Positions 1 to 13,864 of a stretch of 64,000 nucleotides of DNA are shown piece by piece. Position numbers and translations under genes: made by a program. This stretch comes from Mansonella perstans (taxonomy: Eukaryota > Nematoda > Chromadorea > Rhabditida > Onchocercidae). The notes under the pieces were generated by a model. The model was not told the origin of the DNA. It ran no database searches and saw nothing but the letters and a program-made list of their open reading frames with translations. The stretch covers positions 212,316-276,315 of the forward strand of contig JBAMDO010000058.1 in the NCBI GenBank assembly GCA_037074765.1, in the 5' to 3' direction. The first letter of the stretch is position 1. The number at the start of each line of letters is the position of its first letter.

Positions 1-1488
1 ATTTGTAATGTTTACATCATAACACACTAGCATATATAAAATTATCACATCATACATTTTTCTATAAAGTTTTGCTATTTAAAATGATTTCACTTGCATG
101 CAATAAGTAATTTAAAATCATAATTTGACTATATTTTATTTGATGATAAAATTATATGTAATTTAATGTATATAATTGCTTAGACGTATGGTTGCGATAT
201 ATGTTATTTCTATTCTTCTATATATATTGCATGTTAAAAATTGTAATGAGAAAAGCAATTTATGTATCACTTTTATAATCTCAGCAAGATTTTAATTTGT
301 GTGTATCATTATGAATCATACGAATCGAATAGTGAATGAATGGGCATGCATGTATGTATGTAACCGTTTGAAAGTGAATTCTTTCTGACAGTCATCTCAA
401 CATTATTTGAGCATTGGAATGAATGAATGAATTGGTTATATATGTAGTTGAGAATGAGCAAATGTGCAAATCATCGCATTGAGTGCTTCGTTTTGTGTTT
501 CCGTTCGAACGAATGAATTGTTTTCGTTATAGTTCAAAAATTTTTAAAGATACGATTAGTCAATCGATTGATTGATTGATTAGACAGTTGCTCAATTGAG
601 CATGCCAGATGGGTTTTGTTGCTCAGTCTATGTAAAAATTTTTCGTTGCAAATCTTTTGCACTTCAATTTTTATGATTTGTATAGCAAACTATAGCCATT
701 ATTATATCTTTCTTCTTCTACATTCACAAATTTTAGTTCCTGAAATTTGTTCTTATTGAAATCTTTTCTTTATACATATCAAATTTCATATGTATTATAG
801 TGATAATTATAGTGATATATTTGGTTGAAAATTAATTTCAAACGTTAGAAAATCCCATTACAAATGGACAAAAATAATTTGGCATTGAAGAATTCGTACA
901 CTTTACTTCCTATCTCATTACAATGTTAATCATCTTTTTTTTTTATCATATCTTTTCATATCAATTTTAAAAAATAAGTGAAATGGAAATATTTTAGAAA
1001 TAGTAATAATGTAAACTAAAAATAGTTGTAATGATTCAACCATTACACTCTATATTGTATTGTGCTGTACACAGCAATGAAGATTTTGTTTGCATGCATG
1101 TTGATTTCATATATATCAAAATAAACTGCATGTTGAATGTTTTCTGCACTATTTGTTAATTGCAAGTATTTGTTGATTTTTATGCGTTCTTATGTAGTTT
1201 AATTTTGTCACTCTAAATTTTCAATATATTTCAAATTTTCGACTAATTTATAACCTTTCCATGACAATTTTCCACTGCTTGTTATCCTCATTCCTGTTCG
1301 ACTACGTTTTTATGTCAATGACCTTTATTTTTCTATGTTTTTCTGTATAAATAATATTTATTATTTTTCTATATAGGTAATTTTTAATATTCTACGGTAA
1401 GGGATTTTTTGCTTTTATGTGAGAAAATATTGTTCTTTCAAATTAATTTTAAAAACTAATGGATTTTTAATTAATATTTGTTTTTCAG
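1..1488. other. Non-coding left edge, probably intron of the zinc-finger/BTB gene
   Basis: No convincing exon is visible here. The stretch is AT-rich with short simple repeats: GAAT units around 419-433, GATT units around 565-583 and GCATGCATGTATGTATG around 343-360. The first exon of the downstream gene opens in the middle of a C2H2 finger, so this stretch is most simply a long intron separating it from upstream exons to the left of the window. Confidence 0.5.
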
Positions 1489-4400
1489 TTATTCGTGTCG
1501 GAAAAACGTTAAAAGGCATCGTATAGCAGTCCATAAGTTAACACCCGAAGAAGTAGCTAAGATTGAGCCTATACGAGTGCTACTTACGAATGATAGTGAG
1601 CAAAAACATCGACAGCTGCAACAACAACGACAACGGCAGCTGCGATTACTTCAAACTACCGAATTAAAGAGTGTTGAGAGGTATTAACTTTTTGCAGCAC
1701 AATGTCTTATTTGGATTATTGGTGGCAAATTAACCGTAAAAAGAAACTCATTTTCCTTGATCCTTGATTTTAATTTTCTTGATCAGAATTTCGCTTCAAA
1801 GAAATGCTCATATTTCCTTGTCATCCATTACTTCTGCTTAATCTGGATATCTTTCTTTCCCTTTGTAAATTCTTTATCCGATTTAGAAGCAGCATTTTAA
1901 TTCAAACTCTGCAAGGTAATTATTTTCCTTTAATTTTGTAATAGTATTTCAATTCGATTTAAACGATAAAAATTAAACACCATGGATAAGTTTTTCCTCC
2001 TTAGTTAATTTTTTTGTAGTTCGGAACTATCTAATGAAAAATCGGTTATGCAGCAGCAACAGCAACATTCTTCCGACTTTGGAAATTGTATAACTCAGTC
2101 AGTGCCAAATGTTGTGCTATTCCAACAAATGCATCTTCAACTAGAAAAGCAGCAGCAGCAACTCCATCAAAGTCAGCTGCATTCGCAACTACAACTCCAA
2201 CAAACGCAGCTTCAGAAACAGCAACAAATTATATCAGAACCTGATCAGTGTGGAAGTTCTGCTGCAGTAACATCAATGATACCTGTAAGCAGTGGCTGGA
2301 CATCTTGCATTACACCTCTACCGCTGTCGACACAACAGAATACTGGTGCATATCCGTTGAGCGAAGAGGGTGTGCAACTGGCTGAAATTGAGGAGGGTCT
2401 GAAGAGATCCGCAGAATACAAATTAGTAAGTTTCTGATTTTACGCTTTGATGTATGCCTGATATACAACTGAGCGACTAAGAAATGCGTTGTTTTAATGC
2501 TTCAGCTTTTTTCTGTTGAGTTACTGTTCTGTTACTGGATAACAAATAAAATCAATCTTCATTTTTCTTATCGATCTCACCTGAAAACTTAAAGAACTAA
2601 ATATAAGAAATATAAGCGTCTAAAATGTATATAAATAGTGAATTTTCTAAAATGTATATAAATAGGAATTTTCACAGGATTCAATTTCAAATTGAAATAT
2701 TTTAGACTGAAGCAGATAGTGAATCGGATAACAGAAGACCGGTGGCAGAATTAGCGGAGGCTGATACAACTTTTCACGAAGAATATGAAGAGAACACTGG
2801 GTAAGTATGTTGTAATGATTTCCCATTCCTCATTATAGAATCTTAATAATCACTATTCCTACTAATTCTTAAGATTGCAATGCGCTTAGAATTGGTTTGA
2901 AATAAAGCTATGTTTTGAATTCTTGAATATAGCATAACTGGACTTAACTGCAGTTTTCATCACTTTTTTGTTTTATAGACGATTGCATCCATCACATCCA
3001 CCATCGCTGTCATCGAATGGCAGAGTTGTTTCACCACCATCAAATCCTCCTTCAAACAGTTCCGTTTCATCAAATTATCCGATCACGAGTCCTATGGTTA
3101 ATAGTCTCTTTGTTTACTCTAATTACTGTTCAACTGTCGCTGTTGCGCAAAAGCGTATGATGAAAGCAGAAATTTTATGCGTAGATGTTGATGATACATA
3201 CATTGCGAGGGAAACGCTCCATTAATCTTCCTGAAAAATATTTTGCCGAAAAATATGGCAGCTTACTTGCATTCACTCCCATCTGTTGTGCGAACGAGCT
3301 GAATATATACAGTGTTAAATGTGAAAATATTAGGTGTGATAGCTCGTATGAAACTGTCCTAAGTGTTTTTTCAATTAGTTATGTTTAAATACTAATCAAA
3401 ATGTTTATTTTAATAGAATAGCCATTTTACAAACTTTTAATTTGTTCGAATTGTTGTAGAGAAATTTATCAAAAAGAAAAATATGATTCAGTCGGCTTAA
3501 TGCAGATTCATTTTGATGTTGTGATTTATGATTGATAGTACTTGTCAAAGTTCTTACTTTTAGTTTTATGAATTTTAGGCGCCTCAGATACCTTTAATTA
3601 TATCGGAAAGTGGTGGTTTCGCTGCGCAATTACCGCCCATCAAAGCGCCCTCTTCTTTGTCACCATCTCATTCTCCACATCAAATGTCGATGATACAGAA
3701 TCGGGAAGTGTATCGTCAATCACAACCGCGCATCTCATCAAATGAAAGTTAGTTTTGATGTTTTGATAACCTCTATTGTTTTGTTTCTTGTGACTACCAA
3801 AAAAGACTACGAGAAAGATTTAATTTATGTTGGCTAAGGATTTAGTAGCTTTCAGCAGATCTTTAACTGACTGCTTAATTATGTAAGATTCTGTTGCTTT
3901 TAATGAAAATTTGAATAATCGTAAGAGATTTTCAAACATTCTTTTATTCTTGATTCGCGTTAAAATGTTAAGAACGTCAAACGTTTTACCAGTTCAATTC
4001 ATAAAATGATTCTGATGAATTACATTAGTTCGAATTCATTAATGTCAGGTCGAACGCCAAATTCAGTATCGACGAATGGTAATGCAATGTTCACAAAACC
4101 AACAAACGTTGTTCGGTCACAGTATCCTCCCTCTACAAAGGCTCCCTTAATGCGAAATTATTTCCACTCATCAACAAAACAAAAGCAACATATCTGCGTT
4201 GATTGCAACAGGTGTTTTTTAATCTTCATCGATTGACTATTCAATCTTCATCCGCTGACGCAGTTTTTTGGCATTTATGAAAGTACAGTTTCTGTATAAC
4301 CAAACATTTGACGGAACTATTCATAATTGTTAAAAGTCCAAAATTTTGAATTTATTGATTGTTCGTTCTTATCCTTCGTATTCTTTCTAAAAATATTTCT

Positions 4401-7400
4401 CTAATACTATTCATTTTCTGTATAATCTTGTTAGCAACAAATCAAAACATTGACATTCTCAATGCTTATACTGCATCATATCATTCTGTTGACGAGAAAG
4501 TAGCAACTGCTTCTTTTTTTCTTTTTTGTTTTTTTTATTAGGTGCTCAAGATGTCTGTAGAGTAAAAACTGTAATCCATCTGTTGCTTGCTATTATAATT
4601 TAAATTACAAATGATTTAAGGGCGCTTTCATCAGATTATTCTCTTAAACGACATCGTTCGACGTGTGTAGAAGCGAAAGCTGCAGCTGCAGCAAAAGCAG
4701 TGGATACCGCAGCTTTTGACTCGGACAAACGCAAGGAGGAATGGTAGGGAAGATGTCTTTTAAATTTGTATTTCTTAAAAAGCTTCTAGAATTTATTTGG
4801 GAATTATTTGACGTAGGCTATTTACTAACTAGTTGATTTATTAGCACAAACTCCCCTATACATGATTAAATAACGTTTTCGTTACTGTTTTACAAATCTT
4901 TCATCAAAACATCAAACATGGCTTTACTCTGTCGTTATTTGGTTGAAGTTTTTAACATATGACGGGATGGAGTTCACTCTAGTGGCCATTAGATTCCTGG
5001 ACACTGTGAGGAGTCTTGAAGCGTCGGACTCATTGCATTGGAATGATCGCTGTGTCGAATGGTGATAGAGTGTAGAAATTAGACTGCCCCTCGAAGCGGA
5101 CTCCATCCCTTTTGTAGTAACCACGCAACAAAGGATTTGGATGTGGTCTTAAGCAGTTGAATAATACTTAGACAAACATTGAATTTTTAGTACAAAAAAA
5201 AGAGTAACAAATTGTTAGGTTGGCTTAAGCTTTGCAGTAAGTGCTTTGAGATTATGAGATAATAAGAAAGATTAGAAAAGATTAAAAAGATATGTAGATC
5301 ACTGTAGACATGATGATTTGAACCGTGAGAAAAAATATAAACATTGCCACCTACTACATACTACATAAATTATTCACTTAAAATGGTTTTTTCCGATAGG
5401 CTCATACCATGATGCAGTTTTACTTGATTTTGTAGAGTAAATTTTTTTCAGCTCAAAAACACTGCCAGAACGATATAACGAGTCCGGTAATTCGAGATCA
5501 TCGTTTCCTGTGCTTTCGAACGAACCGGCAGTGAAAGAACCCCAAGTAGTTTTTGTAATTTTCGCGTGTTCTTTCATATTAATATTTGACAAAACAGTTC
5601 ATTATCCTAACACAGTGGGGATATTGTATCTTCTATATTTTTTCAAAAATGGTATCTACTTATTGTTTGCAGAATCATCTACTATTTTAGACAAATATTT
5701 TTCCAAATATTTCTATTTAAAATAGTAGGCCAATTCTGATTCAATTCATTCATTTAAATAAAATCGATTTTTTTTCTCAACCGAATTTTTTCTAAATGAT
5801 GATATCTCATCATTTCAAAAAATGTGTTTCGAAAATTTTGATGGATTGTATTACTCCAGCGTATAAACACTACATCTTGCGATCCGAGTGACTCGGGACT
5901 ACGAGTACCACAGCAATTCACGCCAATATCTGCGAAGGTTAACTTTTTACTTTTGTTTTTAATCGTTTAAGTTTTACATTCCAATGAGTTTTTTCAATAT
6001 GCTGCTTAAAATTCATAATTATTTTGGCTTATTTTTAAGAATACTGATGTGATGTTGCCTCAGACATATACTTCGTATGATGAAGACGCGGATAATGGTG
6101 TACTTTGTCGTGTTTGTGATTGCTGGTTATCTGGACAACGAGAATTTGATCGTCACTGCGATGAATTGCATCCAATTGCTGCTGATCCAGATAGTACAAC
6201 CGTGCCCCAAACGTTAATAATTATTTGACTGATTTTTAGTAATAATTGCAAAAATACTTTGAGCGCTTTTCTCTGTCTTAATCTTTCACTTTTTGTTTTG
6301 CAAATGTAAAACATGTAGCAGAAGTTGACTACAGAACAAGCACGGTAACTGGTATACTTTTTATTAGGTTTGAACAAACTTCTTTATCATCCGGATCAAT
6401 AATGTTGAGCACAGCGATTTCATCAGAAGTGAGTTTGAATCCGTCTGGTTCGTACTCGGTTGCTGCTACAAGCCGAAAGCGAGTGTCTTCAGATCCTCTT
6501 GAATCCGGAAGCTATTACAATGCTAAGAATGGGAGGCATTTGTGTCAGGTACCAAGTAGTTTCATTTTTTTTTTCATAAGCAAGTTATCGAAAATAAAAC
6601 AAGTTCAAAGTGGTTGAGGGTTAAAGAGTTTAAATACTTTGGGTTCTTTAGTGTATAGTTTCAGACATGCGGAAAATATTATTCGTCAGAATGGAATTTG
6701 GAAAGACATCGACGAGAAAGTTGTCCACTGCATATGAAACGATTAAGAAGTATTGCTGATGAAAAAACAAGGTAACGAGTGGTTGGAGTGTGCATAATTA
6801 TTTTGGAATTTGGTAGTAAAGGAATGTTATTTAGTTCAACATTTGCAATTGGGTTACATTAAATTACAGAAAGACGCTGAATACCTTCGAAAAAATCTGA
6901 ATGTGTTTTATGCATCCTTCCTGACATTAGCTGCAGCTTTGAATAGTGAAATCGTCATCTCATTATGGACAATGAGGAATGCAACTTGAAATTTAAATAT
7001 GAAGCATGTCGGTGGTGAAATTTTCTCGCTCTAGTTACTGTCAGCTACAGGTCAAAGGAATTCAAACTTCTTTCATAACTTAAATTAAATGAATTATTTA
7101 TTCGAGGTTGGCAAAATTGGAACCAGTGGATCTGTTACAGTTTCAAACTACTTTAAGTACCAGATGGGTGGATGACTGTGCTTTGATTGTTGGTGAATCT
7201 CGAATTGGTGTCCCAAGAGCGGTAAATTTATAAAATTTTCAGCAAGATCTTATGTGGAAAATAAGACAGCATAAATGTGAAATGGAAAAGCTAGTTCATA
7301 AGGACTGTTAATCAGTTTTGTGAGTTCTAGAAATATAGTGAGTTTGGGTTAAGTAGAAAGCAAAAAAAGTATTGCTAAAATGCATAGTAATCTTGAATTC

Positions 7401-8277
7401 AAATATTTAATCATTTTTTTAGATGCTTTCAAGAGCTTCAACATATTTCTCATCTTTGTTTCAATATTATGAAAATCACAACGATGTTCCACTTCCGGTC
7501 CCTGTTGATCCCATTGCATTTCATCAATCGATGGAAGCATTTAAGGGTCGACTACAACTTGACGGTATTCTTTTAAATTACTGTCACAGGGATTTCTTGG
7601 ATATTTCGATTTAGTTTGACATTTATATCCGTTATCGTTTTCCATGAAAATTTTTTTTTTCAAGTTACGATGTTAAAAGAAATTTTTTTAGGCAAAAATA
7701 TTGATTGCATATTATTTATGGCCGATAAGTTCAAAATTAAACCTCTTTACGATCGGTGCGAACGTTTTATTGCTGAGAAAGTAAGTTTGTGAATATTCAT
7801 TTTCTCTTCATCCTTTTTGGCTTTTGATTCATATCAATGGCTTCTTATTTACTACAGATGCATCCTCTTCATTCGATGCTCTCGATCTTTACATGAAAAG
7901 ATTATTGGGAAGGAAAATGCGGAATTGAGTCATTCAATCGTACTGTATTTGTGTGCATATCATGATTTTATTAGCTGTAATAATCTTGCTCATACAATCA
8001 TTGGTTATTATGGATCAGTTAAGGGTTGAAAGTGATTGTGGGTTGGTTGTATTTCTTAAATATTGTTAATGTGTTTGAACTGTTTCAGCTGCCTTCCTCA
8101 TCAGTGATGCATGCGATCCGGTTAGCAGAGCAGTATCGAATGTGTGAAATAAAACAAGCACTGTTCGATTCGATTTCTATAGACGTATTTCGTAGTTTAG
8201 CAGCGGATGAAGATTATCGACAGATGGGTGCAGAACTGAAAGCTGAACTTTTGGAAAAGTGGGGTACTTTCTTGTAA
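1489..8277 (+). CDS. C2H2/C2HC zinc-finger protein with C-terminal BTB domain (5' partial)
   Basis: I join sixteen exons in consistent phase: 1489-1680, 2020-2425, 2706-2800, 2979-3096, 3579-3747, 4049-4211, 4621-4743, 5452-5545, 5860-5937, 6064-6212, 6368-6548, 6665-6771, 7107-7221, 7423-7564, 7692-7780 and 8089-8277. They give about 800 residues. The first exon starts inside a finger (RHRIAVHK). Three more fingers follow: CVDC..LKRHRSTC (4190-4660), CRVC..FDRHCDELH (6100-6170) and CQTC..LERHRRESC (6540-6720); two of these end in Cys rather than His. Between them are a Gln-rich block (2048-2240) and Ser/Pro-rich linkers. From 7160 to 8277 lies a BTB fold (DCALIVG..VPRAMLSRAS..YFSSLF, then LFMADKFKIKPLYDRCERFI). 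Family knowledge suggests a DNA-binding transcription regulator that dimerises or recruits CUL3 through BTB; the exact role is inference. The acceptor at 7106 is weak (TTCGAG), but only it keeps phase. Confidence 0.82.
2048..2240 (+). repeat. CAG/CAA-rich glutamine tract in coding exon
   Basis: Mixed CAG and CAA codons encode repeated Gln with interspersed Leu, His and Ser. This is an interrupted polyglutamine region inside exon 2 of the zinc-finger/BTB gene. A leucine/glutamine pattern of this kind often acts as an activation or coiled-coil segment. Confidence 0.8.
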
Positions 8278-11085
8278 GCATGTGGAAATTCCTGTTCTAT
8301 TTTACTGTCCTCTCAGGTTGGCATCTTGTACTGCTACCTTGTCATTTTTGTAAATTGTTTTGTTTGTAGGCCTTTTCGTTCCTTTCTCTTCTCTTCAAGG
8401 TATTTTATATTTGCAGTTGTCTCGATTTTTTTAGGATTTGAAAATCCATTTCGAGAACATCCATAAGATAATTTTAATTTGCAGAAACCGGCATATAAGT
8501 CTGGACTATACCAACTTTGGAGTGTGTCTAATTAAATTATAAGTGAGATTATTACATAATAATGCTTGGTCCCTGTCATATAAGTTTTGCTTCTCTCTAT
8601 ACAATCTTTAATTGGTAATTTTGAAAATTGTCATTGTTGAAATTTTCCTTAATTTGATATGTTTAAGGCTTATTTCCATTATTCAGATCTTTTTTGATAG
8701 AATGGAGTGACGCTATCAGTGTTATTTTGGGTGCTGTGGCAGTTGTATTTGCCTTTTGATTCGTGGTACCAATCTTAATCGGAATAGTCGGGCTGTGCTT
8801 ATTCGTTGCAAAAAATAGTTTTTGTGGATTAAATTTTCTTTTAAAAAATTGGCGACATATCAATATTCAAGCTATGTTGATAAAGGTTTATCATAGTTTA
8901 GAATCGATTAGAATGGTTTACTTTTTTATGCGGAGATTAACATTTGCACATTTTATCAGATATCTCAAATTAATGTTTTTTAAATTCATTGCTCCGATTT
9001 TTACCAGCGACCTAACCATTGGTGAAGTATGCTGCAGCTATTGAAACACAAGTAACTAAATAGGAGAGACAAAATGAATGAGAGGTAAAAGGGAATGAGG
9101 TGCAGGAAGTTAGAATAATCTTCTATTTGCACATTCCAGCAAATATTTGAGCCAGGATTTCATATTCTTCTTTTGAAATTCCAAATTAAAGTGCGGCATA
9201 AGAATTGATAAGTTTCTTCCTCTCTTTCAACTGTCTCTAACATATTTTCTAGATACTATTGTTTATAGTTGTTGTGTTTTTGGGATCTCAACTAAACGCT
9301 AATAACGATCTCTTTAATTCAATCCGTCCCATCATTGGTAAACAGATCCTTCCATTATTTTATTTTTTAAACAGTTGCAAGTGTTTTCTTGACCAGTTGT
9401 TCTTAATCTTTTAACATGAGCAAGATATCTTCTGCTTATGCATAATCTTAGGATTGTTCATGCGATACACTTCTGAGTCTTTATTGAGAACACTAGTTAC
9501 AATATATCTTCTGAAAAGGCACGGTTAGTTAATTTTCATTCTCTGCTATTATAATCTGCTTTCAGAAAGGAAGATAAGATTCATTCTATTCGGATGGATG
9601 GAAAGAAATATCCAAGTAGGTATTAACCGTTGTCATTTGAAAGTTTCTGAACCCAAATGTGAACATATTTTTGAAATATTCGGAATATTCAGAGTTTATT
9701 ACGACAGTATCAAATTTATTGTCCTTCATTTCCCACAACACATTACTTTTGGCAATTATGACTGGAAGTCTTTCAGTTCACCTAAAAATATTTAGAGGCA
9801 TTAAATTTCAAAAATAAAAGTTCTCATTTCATGGTTGACATATATGTTCCTTTTCTACTGTATATTATAATAAACCAAATTTAGTTTTTCATTTGAACTT
9901 GTTAAAACGAGCTTTACTTCTGTCCTTCATTTCTTTTGCACAATTTCCGTTTTTGTTGTTTCGAGTGTAAAGATTTGTTAAGCAGCAAAGGTTAGATTTC
10001 AATCTTTCTGTACTGCAAATCTTCAACTTAATAATAACTATTGCATAATTGCTTAACTTCTTCTGCCAATATTTTTCATATGGAAATCAAAGCTTCTTAT
10101 TTTCTAGTAAATTGACTTTAGCACTGTACAAAAGAGAATTGAAGTGCATTTGACTGCTTTACTTCAGTGGTTTGTTTCATCTAAAAGAAAGTTTCAAAAA
10201 AGCCTGCAGTTATTTTCTGATTTTTAATCTGAAATTTCTTACATAGCTGCGGTGCTAGTGTTAGTTGAAGTACTACAAGCATTATGTTAGATTTTTCTAG
10301 CGGTGCGTTTGTTTCGCGGCATTATTTTAAACCTCACGCAGGTAAAAAAATTCCTCAGTCAGCGGGAGACGATTGAATGAAAATTAGAGCTTTTTTTGCA
10401 GCCCATTATGCAATAGGGCTTGTTGTATCTTTCCAGTTTTTTAAAATTATATTCCATGTTTATAGCATTTCCGTTCTAGTTTTCATTTCATCATTTTTTT
10501 CTAGATTTCTGTTTTATTTTTTCTTTAAACAAAAAGATCGCATGTAGATTGCAGTTGAAATTGCATTAATTTTTGTTTATGCTGTCATTTTGATCTAACA
10601 CACCTCTATATCTTTAAAAAAAAAACATCTATATCATTTATTTGATTTCAGTTTGTAATAGCATAGCCTGAAAATTAAATTTCACAGCTGGAAATTTGTA
10701 AAAAATTAGCCTAATTTCCAGAATTATTTCATTTTATCTCTCAATAGAAAATCATATACGTCAGTTTATGTCGTTTTTATATTACAGTGCTAATAATGTT
10801 CGTAATTATTCAAACCTCAAATCATTTCAACTCCAGAAAAAAGATCAAATCTTTATTTTTGTTGTTTTTCTGTCGTTTATTCTTAACTGTCTTAATTTAT
10901 TTTACTCTTTCAAAAATTGTAAAATTTTTCAATATTTACTGTTCGTTTTGAATGATTCGGTAAAACATTTCCTTTTGCTACTTTTACCGCTATTTACTCT
11001 TTTATAAAATTATAAATAAACTGAAAAAACATTTTCGTACACTATGGTAAATATTTCTGTTTTTTCAGTGTTTCGTGATAAATTT

Positions 11086-11088
<3 letters not shown>

Positions 11089-11125
<37 letters not shown>
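11089..11125. repeat. (TA)n microsatellite
   Basis: An uninterrupted TA dinucleotide run of about 37 bp. A similar shorter TA run lies at 24285-24306. Confidence 0.95.
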
Positions 11126-11128
<3 letters not shown>

Positions 11129-12517
11129 TTAATGATATTAGGTTGCTATTTTCTGTTGTGTTGGGCTTAGTTCAGTGTATCGCTTATCTGCGTAATAAAA
11201 CCAATGCCTAGTGCCAGAAATAGCATTTTTATGGCATTTATGTCTTGTTTTTAATATTAAATTGCTCAACCGGACTTTTCTTACCGACAGGAAAAAATTT
11301 CTAGAGATTAATCATTTGAACAATAAAATCACAATCTTTTAAAAGTATAAAATAATGCAAATACTGAGTTAATAAAGTTTTTTATTTCATATATTCGAGA
11401 AATAAGAAAAATAAAAGGTCATTAATTATCGTCCTCAAGATGATTTTTTGCAACTATCGTTTAGTGATAAATTCTAGTCATATAGTTGTGAAATTAAAAT
11501 TTGGAAATGCTTTTTGTTTATTTTTTTGAAGGGGCACTCTGATATTTTGTGTTAAGTTTTTGGTAAATAGCTAGAAATCTGATAAGAAATCATAATTTAT
11601 TGAGTAAAACTTCATGACATTTCCAGCAATCATTTTAAAATAAATTATTTGCTCACGGTCGATGACATACCGTAATTGTGAGTGGTTACGTGTATTAAGA
11701 ATTTTTCTTCAAAACTTGATCCGATCATTAACTGGTTCCCAATGTTGGCCGGCTCGAGAAGTTAGGCTAGGATGTGGCTCTTAATTTTGGCCGGCGAAGA
11801 TTATACGATTATTGTAAATAGTAAGATAACTGGATCGTAAATTACTTATAACGTATTCAACAACATCAACATGTAGAGTTTATCGAGGGGATTCTATTAA
11901 ATGAGCAAAAAACTCGAAGAAGTGGCAGCATTTGCGCAAAGGAGCGAATTAATTAAATTCACATGGATTGAGAATACATTCAAATGAAGAAAAAAGTAGC
12001 CAAGTAAAATCAAATTCTCGAAATCTTCTAAAATTTCGTACATATTACATGTAAATTTAATGTTATAGGATCAAATATGAATTAAATATCGAAGTACTAT
12101 AAAATACGAATTGATTGTTGAGATACTATCAAAATGCTATCACTTTAATGCTCAAATCTTAATATTTATGCAAAACGCTGCTTCGGTTTTTTTCGGCAGC
12201 GACAATCCCTTGCTACTACTAATTTCGTGCATCTCGTTTACAATACAAAACAGTATCACAGATACCATAAACACTTCGGATACATTTGGATTTTCACTTT
12301 AGTCTTTGAGAAGTTTAATTGATGACCGAAAATGAAAGTAAAACTAAGTTAGAAATAATTGTTTGCTATATTCTTTTTTCAGAAGATCCGAGAGTTTTGA
12401 TACGAAGTCTTGATACTATTCGATATGAAGTACTGTTGCTTTAAATTGTTGTTTCACTACCGGGATTTTCATACTTGATTTAACATCCATTTTTTTAAAA
12501 TGTTATTTGTATTTGGA

Positions 12518-12590
12518 GATTTAATTCATATTTGAACTCGACAATGGATTTGATTCATATTTGAACTCAAAAATGAATTTAATTCATATA
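12518..12590. repeat. 29-bp tandem repeat, about 2.5 copies
   Basis: The core ATTCATATTTGAACTC recurs at 29-bp spacing, with copies starting near 12518, 12547 and 12576. The third copy is truncated and diverged. Confidence 0.75.
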
Positions 12591-12754
12591 CTTCCGCACA
12601 AATGAACTATTGATTAAAACTTCAATTTTTCTCTTTAATGAATGAAATTTTTGACATCACATACATTGTATAAATGAGAATAGTACTATGAAAAGTGAGA
12701 AAACTTATTCAATTCAATTATGATCAAATATGTCCCGAATTGGTACAGTACGCA

Positions 12755-12827
12755 GCCGGATTAGCTCAGTGGTTAGAGCGTCTGTCTTGTAAACAGAAGG
12801 TCGCAGGTTCGATTCCTGTATTCGGCA
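12755..12827 (+). tRNA. tRNA-Thr (anticodon TGT)
   Basis: A 73-nt cloverleaf. The 7-bp acceptor stem (GCCGGAT with ATTCGGC, one G-U pair) is followed by a D arm beginning TAGCTCAGTGG, which also serves as the internal box A. The anticodon stem TCTGT/ACAGA encloses loop CTTGTAA, placing TGT at positions 34-36. The T arm contains GGTTCGATTCC (12806-12816), the box B element. The discriminator base is A and there is no intron. Confidence 0.96.
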
Positions 12828-13864
12828 TTTGATCATTTCTTAAGTAAGAGGCCAAATTTTCATAAAGACTCCAATGGCTGGCTTCCAGTACAGTGTCTCT
12901 TTCGAATTGCCTAGTTAGATAAGAAAAACGTGAAACGTGAAAGTGGTTTCAATGTTTGTCGAAATATCACGGATCTGATTTCTTCTTTTCAAGACTACTA
13001 TTTTACTGTTGTCCATATTTCTGAATCCATCAATTAATAGAATATTTAATAACTCGTATACAAATTCATCATTTACTCATTTCTTCTCTATGTTATCTAA
13101 TAAATAAAAGTTTGTATTATTTTATGAGAAAAAACAAAGGCATATTTCTTAAGGCATATTCAATCAGCATATTATATTAAAAAAAAACTTTTTCCTATCA
13201 CAATTTCGTGCTGAGTTTTTTGTTATCACAATTTCGCGGGTGATCAAAAGAAAATTTTTCATAATTATTGAATTATTTTTTCTCGTATTGTTTATTTGTT
13301 TGAATAAATAAATAATTGAAAAAAGTAATGTTGGATTAGAAAATAAAAAAACAATTATTGTAGAAATGAAATAAAATGAAATGAAATGAAATGATAGATT
13401 TTTCTTATAGTTTAATAGGGGCCGTATTTTATTGATTCCCTATTATTTAATGCTAATACAAACATTGACGATTTATCAATTCGTATTTATCGTTATTTAC
13501 GAAAAAAAAATTTTTAACGAAGAATTTGAGGAAAAAAAAACGTCTGAAATGCTGCTTGTGTTGTTTCACTTCTTACGATTATTTATTCCATTCAGTACAT
13601 TTCACGGCTTTTGTTCATTATTTATAATAGCATTGAAAATCCTATTTTTATCTTTTCTACAAAGAGAACAAAAGATTCTCTTGAAAACAGTTGATCTAAA
13701 GAAACTTTGATATGAAAAAATAGAAAGCAAAACAAACATTTTGTTATTTTTCATTTTTGAAAATACATTGTTCGATGCAATGTTTATTGGGGCGTCGAAA
13801 TCTTTCTATGTAAATTTTTATCAAATAATATCCATTTTAAATAAGAGAGTTCTTTTTTTTTGAA
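12828..13864. other. Intergenic region between tRNA-Thr and the Tudor gene
   Basis: AT-rich, with a GAAAT pentanucleotide run near 13370-13394 and no supported exon. A 92-codon hydrophobic frame at 13432-13710 has no recognisable domain or exon borders. It would contain the promoter or trans-splice site of the Tudor gene, but I cannot pick out a specific signal. Confidence 0.5.

Larger units (their letters stand above)
8278..12754. other. Intergenic region, no supported gene
   Basis: About 4.5 kb of AT-rich sequence with only short frames rich in Phe, Leu, Ile and Lys, as expected by chance. It contains the 3' UTR of the zinc-finger/BTB gene, a (TA)n microsatellite (11089-11125), two copies of TTGGCCGGC near 11742 and 11798, and a 29-bp degenerate tandem repeat (12518-12590). 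Confidence 0.6.

Noticed and set aside
13432..13710. 92-codon hydrophobic frame upstream of the Tudor gene
   Set aside because: Phe/Leu/Ile/Lys-rich as expected from poly-A/T sequence; does not splice into the Tudor exon in phase.
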